This document shows, one piece after another, positions 1 through 4,523 of a stretch of DNA of 7,146 bases. Origin of the DNA: an uncultured Microbacteriaceae bacterium. GTDB lineage: Bacteria > Actinomycetota > Actinomycetes > Actinomycetales > Microbacteriaceae. The notes below the pieces were generated by a model that saw only the letters and a program-made list of their open reading frames with translations, was not told the origin of the DNA and searched no databases. Each line of letters begins with the position of its first letter. Position 1 is the stretch's first letter. The position numbers were made by a program, and so were the translations under genes. The stretch spans positions 1-7,146 of the forward strand of contig CAMLMQ010000156.1 in NCBI GenBank assembly GCA_946481135.1, given 5' to 3'.

Positions 1-640
1 CGAAGGGGGACGGCGCGAAGGGGGACGACGTGAAGGCGGGGGGCTCGAAGGCGGGGGGCTCGACGAGGGTCGGCGGCTCCTCGGGGGGCGCCGGCCGCAG
101 GTAGGTCGGCGGGGCCGGGAAGAGCGGGGCTGAGGTGCTGCCGGACGCCTGCTCGGCGGTGTGACTCGACGCCTCCTCGGAAGCACCGTCGGAATCCGCC
201 CCGGCGACATTCTCGGACAGCGGTTCGGGCGCCGCGGGCAGAGGCGTCCCCGCCTCGGCGGCGCGTCGGCGCAGCTCGCTCTCCAGCCGTTCGATCGCCT
301 CGAGCGTCGAGCTGACGGACGGCTCCTCCGTCACGACCGGGGTCGCGACCTCCGGCACCTCGTCGACCGGCGTCTCGACGGGCGCCACGTCCGGAGCCGG
401 CGTGGGCGGCACCTCCGCGTCTGCGGGCCTCTCCTCGGGCGTCGCCGCGGGCTTCTGCACCGGAATCGGCGACGTGTACGACGCCACCTGTGCGGCGAGG
501 GCGTCCGCGAGCGCGTCGTCGTCGAAGGCGGGCGGCTCGGCGTCGTCGGGGGGCGGCACGAAGCTCGATCGACGCACGGGGGGCAGGCCCGCTCCGGGAG
601 TCTCCCCCGGAGCCCCGCTGCCCGGTGGTACGTCGGTCAT
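1..640 (-). CDS. Pro/Ala/Glu-rich, probably disordered protein of unknown function (N-terminal 213 residues; continues past left edge)
   Basis: An open frame starts at ATG 640-638 and has no stop before the window edge. I do not recognise the family and assign no function. The visible part starts MTDVPPGSGAPGETPG, followed by R-R-S-S-F-V-P-P-P, an acidic stretch (A-F-D-D-D-A-L-A-D-A-L) and long runs of P, A, E, V and T. One likely helix lies near residues 108-125 (STLEAIERLESELRRRAAE). There is no signal peptide, membrane segment or Cys in this part. The sequence looks like an intrinsically disordered cytoplasmic N-terminus, perhaps ahead of a membrane or folded domain outside the window. Residues 194-213 are pentapeptide repeats. 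The start lies 10 nt after the EamA transporter stop, so it may be last in that operon. GGAG sits only 1 nt before the ATG, too close for a normal ribosome binding site, while TAGAAT at 653-648 suggests a leaderless start. Existence of the gene is fairly sure; function is unknown. Confidence 0.75.
   Translation of the reverse strand, partial: MTDVPPGSGAPGETPGAGLPPVRRSSFVPPPDDAEPPAFDDDALADALAAQVASYTSPIPVQKPAATPEERPADAEVPPTPAPDVAPVETPVDEVPEVATPVVTEEPSVSSTLEAIERLESELRRRAAEAGTPLPAAPEPLSENVAGADSDGASEEASSHTAEQASGSTSAPLFPAPPTYLRPAPPEEPPTLVEPPAFEPPAFTSSPFAPSPF
2..61 (-). repeat. Four tandem 15-bp units encoding a pentapeptide repeat
   Basis: Units lie at 47-61, 32-46, 17-31 and 2-16, in frame with the minus-strand gene. 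The first two are identical at the DNA level and encode E-P-P-A-F twice. The next two encode T-S-S-P-F and A-P-S-P-F and differ from each other at two of 15 bases. Phe is kept every fifth residue. The array reaches the window edge and may be longer. Confidence 0.8.
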
Positions 641-647
641 GCTCCGG

Positions 648-653
648 ATTCTA
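648..653 (-). promoter_or_regulatory. Candidate -10 hexamer TAGAAT (leaderless promoter)
   Basis: On the minus strand TAGAAT matches the actinobacterial -10 consensus TANNNT well. It ends 7 nt before the ATG at 640, so transcription would begin at or next to the start codon. Its first three bases are the TAG stop of the upstream transporter gene. I see no convincing -35 at 16-18 nt. This is a sequence match only. Confidence 0.45.
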
Positions 654-1562
654 TGAGCGCACCCTGCGCGAGGCGGCGCGACGTGCCGGGACGAGCACAG
701 CCAGGCCGAGAAGCACGAGAGCGAAGCCGGCCCACCCGAGGAGGGTGAGCCGCTCCCCGACGATGAGCACGGCGAGCGTGGTCGCGAAGACCGGCTCGAG
801 CAGGGTGATCGTCGTCGCGGCCGAGCTGCGCACCGAACGCAGCCCGATGCCGAAGAGCACGTAGGCCAGGAACATCGGTCCGACGACGAGGTAGGCCGTG
901 AGTCCCACCGAGGTCGCCGACTGCAGGAGCGGCCCGCCGAGCACGGCGAGCACGACGAGCAGCGGCAGCGCTCCGAGCCCGAACATCCCGCCCATGACAC
1001 CGCGCGAGGGGTGCCCCGCGCGGATCGCCCGCGACGACGCGTACGTGTAGAGCGCGTAGGCGAGGCCGGCGAGCAGGGCGATGCCGACGCCGAGCACGGC
1101 GGATGCGGGCGACCCGGCCCGACCGCCCTCGTCGCGGCCGAGCGCGAGGAGCGCGATGCCCGTCACCGCGAGAGCCGTCGCGACGAGCCAGCGCGCCGAC
1201 AGCCGCTCCCGCTCGAGCAACCACTCGAGCAGTGCCGCGAACACCGGCCCGGAGCCGAGGGCGACGACGTTGCCGACGGCCACGCCGACGAGGTCCATGC
1301 CGGTGTAGAAGGCGAGCGGGTAGACGACGACGCCGAGTGCTCCGAGTGCCGCCCACCGCCGGCCGACGGCATCCCGCAGCACTGCCGACGACATCCGTGG
1401 GGCCGTCGCGACGAGCAGCACGCCGCCGATCCCCATCGTCGCGGCGCCGATCGCGAGGGGGCTGACGTCGTCGGGGAGGAGCGTCGCGGTCGTCCCCGTG
1501 GTACCCCAGAGGAGACACGCCACGACGAGGGCGATCACCCCCGAGATGCGCGCGCCCGCCAC
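651..1562 (-). CDS. EamA/DMT-superfamily transporter, about ten membrane helices
   Basis: A 303-residue inner-membrane protein with about ten hydrophobic segments (near residues 8-25, 34-53, 69-88, 92-114, 124-141, 153-176, 190-209, 220-241, 247-267 and 272-292). It shows the internal duplication of the EamA fold: G-P-V-F-A-A-L-L-E-W-L-L-E-R-E-R-L in the first half (105-121) is mirrored by E-P-V-F-A-T-T-L-A-V-L-I-V-G-E-R-L in the second (256-272). Length is typical for the family. Members export or import small metabolites such as amino acids; the substrate cannot be read from sequence. It starts with GTG at 1562-1560, 9 nt after the heavy-metal ATPase stop, so co-transcription is likely. The nearest purine run (GGAG) is only 1 nt from the GTG, and TAGGGT lies 6 nt upstream, allowing a leaderless start. 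A later GTG at codon 9 is a possible alternative start. Family call is firm; role and start are less so. Confidence 0.9.
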   Translation of the reverse strand: MAGARISGVIALVVACLLWGTTGTTATLLPDDVSPLAIGAATMGIGGVLLVATAPRMSSAVLRDAVGRRWAALGALGVVVYPLAFYTGMDLVGVAVGNVVALGSGPVFAALLEWLLERERLSARWLVATALAVTGIALLALGRDEGGRAGSPASAVLGVGIALLAGLAYALYTYASSRAIRAGHPSRGVMGGMFGLGALPLLVVLAVLGGPLLQSATSVGLTAYLVVGPMFLAYVLFGIGLRSVRSSAATTITLLEPVFATTLAVLIVGERLTLLGWAGFALVLLGLAVLVPARRAASRRVRS

Positions 1563-1568
1563 GCTCCG

Positions 1569-1574
1569 ACCCTA
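1569..1574 (-). promoter_or_regulatory. Candidate -10 hexamer TAGGGT overlapping the ATPase stop
   Basis: TAGGGT (TANNNT) on the minus strand begins with the stop codon of the P-type ATPase. It ends 6 nt before the GTG start of the EamA transporter, the spacing expected for a leaderless transcript. No -35 was found. The same arrangement recurs at 648-653. Confidence 0.3.
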
Positions 1575-3482
1575 TCCGCCCCGGGTGCGCTCCGACCGCG
1601 GGCCGAGAGCCCGCAACGCCCCGACGATCGCGATCAGGTCGACCCCCTCCTGCAGCCAGGCGCCGAGGAGCGCCGGCAGCAGCCCGAAGGCCGCGACGAC
1701 CATGAGTCCGACGCTGATGACGATCCCCAGCCAGATGCTCTGCAGCGCGATCCGGACGGTGTCCCGCCCGATGCGCACGGCCCGCGGCAGGGCGTCGAGG
1801 TCGTCGAAACGGTTGACGACGTCGGCCGACTCGCTCGCGGCGGTCGCACCCCGCGCCCCCATCGCGAAGCCGATGTCGGCGGCCGCGAGCACGGGGGCGT
1901 CGTTGAGCCCGTCCCCGACCATGATCAGCGGGCGGGGGCGGATCGCCCCGACGACGCGCACCTTGTCGGCGGGGCGGCATTCGGCGTGCACCTCGGCGAT
2001 CCCCAGGTCTCGCGCGATCGGCTCCGCGGTCGCCGCGACGTCGCCGGTCACCATGATCATCCGCTCGACACCCAGGTCGCGCAGCTGTCGCAGCACGTCC
2101 GGCGCCTCGTCCCGCAGCTGATCCCGCATGACGAGGGCGCCCGCGTACCGATCGTCGACGGCGACGTAGATCGCCAACTCCCCGGCCTGCAGGGGCGCGG
2201 CGTCCAGCCGCGCGACGTGCTCCCGAAGCCAGGCCGGCTTGCCGACCCGCACCGTCGATCCGGCGACGACCGAGGCGGCGGCGTGTGCGCGGTCGGCGGC
2301 GAGCTCGACCGCGACACCGTTCGTCGCGACCTCGCGGGCGCGCACGACGTCGTGGAGTCCACCTCCGCGGTCCCGCGCGGCGGCGACCACCGACTCCGCG
2401 AGTGCGTGCGAGGAGTAGACCTCGGCCGAGGCCGCCAGGTGCAGCACGTCGTCCGCGGTGAAGCCCGGTTCGGGAAGGATGCGTTCGAGCGTGGGCCGAC
2501 CGCGGGTGAGGGTGCCCGTCTTGTCGAAGGCGACCGACCGCGCCCGGGAGAGCTGTTCGAGCGTCCCGCCGCCGCGCACGATGAGGCCGTGCCGGGCCGC
2601 CCGGCTCATCCCGCCGAGGAACGCGACCGGCGCGGCGATGAGCAGAGGGCACGGCGTCGCGACGACGAGCACCTCCGCGAAGCGCACCGCCTCACCGCTG
2701 ACCGCCCACGCGATGCCGGCGATCACGAGCGCGAGCGCCGTGAACGGCACGGCGTAGCGGTCCGCGAGTCGCACGACCGTCGCCTTGCTCCCCGCCGCCT
2801 GCTCGACGAGTCGGACGATCTGCTGGTACCCGCTGTCGGAGGCCGGGGCCGCGGCGCGCACGGTGGCCGCCGTCGCCCCGTTGACGGCGCCGCTCGACAC
2901 GCGTTCACCCGCCACGCGTTCGACCGGCAGGCTCTCGCCGGTGAGCGACGACTCGTCGAACACCGCGCGCTCGGAGACGAGCACCGCGTCGACCGGAACG
3001 ACCGCGCCCGGCCGCACGAGCAGCAGGTCCCCCACCTCGACCGTCTCGACCGCGACCTCCTCGGTCGCCGGCTGGTCGTCGTCCGCCGCGTGCCCGGGCG
3101 CGCCGTGGAGGCGTGTCGCGCGCTGCGGCGCCTTGTTCAGCAGGGCCGTCAGTTCCCGCTTCGAGCGACTCTCGGCGTAGTCCTCGAGCGCCGCGCCCCC
3201 GGTGAGCATGAGCACGACGACGAGCGCCGCCCAGACCTCCCCCACGAGCACCGCGGCCGTGATCGCGGTGACGGCGAGGATGTCGAGCCCGGCATGTCCT
3301 CTCACGAGCTGCCGCACCATCCCGATCGCCTCCCACGCGGCGACGGCCAGCGCATAGCCGCCGACGACGAACGGGGCGGCGTCGCGGACGGGCGTCGTGA
3401 GCAGAAGCAGCCCCACGACCGCGACGGCGAGCGTCGCGACCACGAGCGGGTACCTCGTCACGGCGGTGCGGACCCGGGGCAT
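1572..3482 (-). CDS. P1B-type heavy-metal-translocating ATPase without N-terminal metal-binding domain
   Basis: A 636-residue membrane pump that should use ATP to move a soft or transition-metal ion across the cytoplasmic membrane. Motifs in order: N-terminal helices about 10-30, 38-56 and 66-98; actuator loop T-G-E-S (181-184); helices about 243-262 and 268-291, the latter with the metal-site triad C278-P-L; phosphorylation site D320-K-T-G-T; M-V-T-G-D (477-481); hinge G-D-G-L-N-D-A-P (523-530); last helices about 582-625. Oddities: no HMA or Cys/His-rich N-terminus; the conserved nucleotide-binding His-Pro is H359-A360; the final helix carries Q-E-G-V-D (611-615) rather than the H-E-G-x-T of Co-type or the motifs of Cu and Zn pumps; an acidic/His insert (about 126-142) lies in the actuator domain. 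The metal is therefore not assignable. ATG at 3482 has no Shine-Dalgarno but has a promoter-like sequence just upstream. The gene probably leads an operon with the EamA transporter. Confidence 0.93.
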   Translation of the reverse strand: MPRVRTAVTRYPLVVATLAVAVVGLLLLTTPVRDAAPFVVGGYALAVAAWEAIGMVRQLVRGHAGLDILAVTAITAAVLVGEVWAALVVVLMLTGGAALEDYAESRSKRELTALLNKAPQRATRLHGAPGHAADDDQPATEEVAVETVEVGDLLLVRPGAVVPVDAVLVSERAVFDESSLTGESLPVERVAGERVSSGAVNGATAATVRAAAPASDSGYQQIVRLVEQAAGSKATVVRLADRYAVPFTALALVIAGIAWAVSGEAVRFAEVLVVATPCPLLIAAPVAFLGGMSRAARHGLIVRGGGTLEQLSRARSVAFDKTGTLTRGRPTLERILPEPGFTADDVLHLAASAEVYSSHALAESVVAAARDRGGGLHDVVRAREVATNGVAVELAADRAHAAASVVAGSTVRVGKPAWLREHVARLDAAPLQAGELAIYVAVDDRYAGALVMRDQLRDEAPDVLRQLRDLGVERMIMVTGDVAATAEPIARDLGIAEVHAECRPADKVRVVGAIRPRPLIMVGDGLNDAPVLAAADIGFAMGARGATAASESADVVNRFDDLDALPRAVRIGRDTVRIALQSIWLGIVISVGLMVVAAFGLLPALLGAWLQEGVDLIAIVGALRALGPRSERTRGG

Positions 3483-3488
3483 GCGGCA

Positions 3489-3516
3489 AGACTCGCAGAT
3501 CGACGCGCGCGGTCAA
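3489..3516 (-). promoter_or_regulatory. Candidate leaderless promoter of the P-type ATPase gene
   Basis: On the minus strand TTGACC (3516-3511, five of six bases of TTGACA) is followed after 16 nt by GAGTCT (3494-3489). That hexamer keeps the key A and final T of TANNNT but has G in first position. It ends 6 nt before the ATG at 3482, so the transcript would begin at about the start codon, in line with the missing Shine-Dalgarno. Confidence 0.4.
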
Positions 3517-3523
3517 GGGGCGA

Positions 3524-3539
3524 ATGACGACCGATGACG
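3524..3539. repeat. Two direct copies of ATGACG spaced 10 bp apart
   Basis: ATGACG occurs at 3524-3529 and 3534-3539, one helical turn apart. They sit between the tRNA 3' end and the candidate -35 of the ATPase promoter. They could be half-sites for a regulator, but six-base repeats also arise by chance. Confidence 0.35.
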
Positions 3540-3612
3540 TGGGCCCTGACGGACTCGAACCGCCGACATCCTCGGTGTAAACGAGGCGCTCTACCAACTG
3601 AGCTAAGAGCCC
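3540..3612 (-). tRNA. tRNA-Val (anticodon UAC)
   Basis: On the minus strand the 73-nt sequence folds as a full cloverleaf. The acceptor GGGCTCT pairs with AGGGCCC (allowing G-T pairs), and the D-stem is GCTC/GAGC. The anticodon stem CCTCG/CGAGG encloses the loop TTTACAC, giving anticodon TAC. The T-arm contains the standard TTCGAGT loop, and the discriminator base is A. CCA is not encoded (CGT follows), as is common in actinobacteria. There is no hairpin with a T-run in the 57 nt between this gene and the ATPase start on the same strand, so read-through into the ATPase is possible. Confidence 0.97.
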
Positions 3613-3622
3613 GCGAGGTCCG

Positions 3623-3628
3623 ATGCTA
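3623..3628 (-). promoter_or_regulatory. Candidate -10 hexamer TAGCAT of the tRNA-Val gene
   Basis: TAGCAT on the minus strand fits TANNNT and lies 10 nt before the mature tRNA 5' end, a normal distance for a short tRNA leader. I see no clear -35 at the expected distance. Confidence 0.4.
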
Positions 3629-3647
3629 CCGGGGCGGCATCCTCGGC

Positions 3648-3653
3648 CATGAT
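3648..3653 (+). promoter_or_regulatory. Weak candidate -10 (CATGAT) before the channel gene
   Basis: CATGAT keeps the A and final T of TANNNT but not the first T. It ends 6 nt before ATG 3660, the leaderless spacing seen at other starts in this window. There is no -35 and no Shine-Dalgarno. The support is weak. Confidence 0.2.
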
Positions 3654-3659
3654 GGGCGC

Positions 3660-4481
3660 ATGAGAACCGCTCGGGACCGGGTGCGCCGCCTCGTCGAGTC
3701 GAAGGCCTTCCAGCGCAGCATCATCGTGCTCATCGTCGTCAACGCGATCATCCTCGGGCTGGAGACCTACCCCGTGGTGATGGATGCCGCGGGCGAGTTG
3801 CTGCACGTCGTCAACACCGTCATCATCGCGATCTTCGTCGCCGAGATCGCGCTGCGCGTCTTCGCCCACGGCTGGTCGTTCTTCCGCAGCGGCTGGAACT
3901 GGTTCGACCTCTTCGTCGTCGTCGTCGCCCTCATCCCCGCGAGCGGCGAGGCGGCCGTACTGCGGGTGCTGCGCCTGCTGCGCGTGCTGCGCCTGCTGTC
4001 GGCGGTGCGCTCGATGCGGCTCGTCGTCGCGGCCCTCGGCGCGAGCATCCCGGGCTTCGCCTCGATCGGCGGCCTGCTCGTGATGATCACGTACGTCTTC
4101 GCGGTCGCGTCGACGACGCTGTTCGGGGAGCGCAACCCGAACCACTTCGGCGATCTGTGGCTGTCGAGCGTGTCGCTCTTCCGCCTCATGTTCGGTGACG
4201 GCTGGCCCGACTTCGTCGCGCCGATGGCCTTCTCCGAACCGTGGATCTGGGGCTTCTTCGTGCTCTACACGATCGCCGCGTCGCTCGTCGTGCTCAACCT
4301 CCTCATCGCCGTCGTGGTCGAGGCGATGGACCGCATGAAGGTCGCCGAACTCGACGAGGCGATCGAGGAGGATCGGGCCCTCGACGAGCGCATCCTCGAG
4401 GAGCTCGTTGCACTGAGATTGCAGGTGACCCGGCTCGAGGCGAAGGTGTCGCAGGACGACCCCGGCCGATCGGTATCCTGA
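3660..4481 (+). CDS. Voltage-gated cation channel subunit (bacterial NaChBac/Ion_trans type) with atypical pore
   Basis: A 273-residue six-helix subunit expected to form a homotetrameric cation channel in the cytoplasmic membrane. S1 is about 17-38 and S2 about 47-69 with E62. S3 is about 78-93 with the usual W-N-x-F-D (79-83, D83). S4 is 99-125, with Arg at 102, 105, 108, 111, 117 and 120 in strict three-residue steps. S5 is about 135-156, the pore loop about 165-185 and S6 about 194-222 with N213. The C-terminus (223-265) is charged and heptad-like, matching the family's tetramerising coiled coil. The filter reads F178-G-D-G-W-P-D where relatives have T-L-E-S-W or T-F-E-G-W, so ion preference should not be assumed to be Na+. 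I start at ATG 3660. The frame is open further upstream but would run through the antisense of the tRNA. There is no Shine-Dalgarno. The peptidase gene follows after 42 nt. Confidence 0.92.
   Translation: MRTARDRVRRLVESKAFQRSIIVLIVVNAIILGLETYPVVMDAAGELLHVVNTVIIAIFVAEIALRVFAHGWSFFRSGWNWFDLFVVVVALIPASGEAAVLRVLRLLRVLRLLSAVRSMRLVVAALGASIPGFASIGGLLVMITYVFAVASTTLFGERNPNHFGDLWLSSVSLFRLMFGDGWPDFVAPMAFSEPWIWGFFVLYTIAASLVVLNLLIAVVVEAMDRMKVAELDEAIEEDRALDERILEELVALRLQVTRLEAKVSQDDPGRSVS
3966..3998 (+). repeat. Tandem 15-bp repeat (3-bp gap) encoding the S4 voltage sensor
   Basis: GTGCTGCGCCTGCTG occurs at 3966-3980 and again, without mismatch, at 3984-3998, separated by CGC. In frame this gives V-L-R-L-L-R-V-L-R-L-L, part of the S4 arginine ladder. 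The codon choice is identical in both copies. Confidence 0.85.
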
Positions 4482-4523
4482 GCGAGCCACTTGGCGGATC
4501 ACGACGAAGAACGAGGCACGGAC

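Noticed and set aside
161..748. Plus-strand frames in the left-edge region
   Set aside because: Arg-rich shadows of the minus-strand Pro/Glu-rich gene, with no motif or ribosome binding site.
637..2652. Long minus-strand frame (671 codons) overlapping the ATPase and EamA genes
   Set aside because: It is almost all R, A, G, D and P and lies out of frame with two well-supported genes.
1011..3527. Very long plus-strand open frame (838 codons) opposite the ATPase and transporter
   Set aside because: Its translation is Arg/Asp/His-rich, low-complexity and without domains, as expected for the antisense of a high-G+C gene with few stop-forming codons. The minus-strand frames have full P-type ATPase and EamA motifs.
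3534..3659. N-terminal extension of the channel to ATG 3534
   Set aside because: It would translate the antisense of tRNA-Val and add a basic stretch absent from the channel family. ATG 3660 gives a normal N-terminus.
4491..4523. TTG start of the C11 peptidase, 11 codons earlier
   Set aside because: It would put an acidic segment in front of a good lipoprotein signal peptide; ATG 4524 has GAGG at 7 nt.
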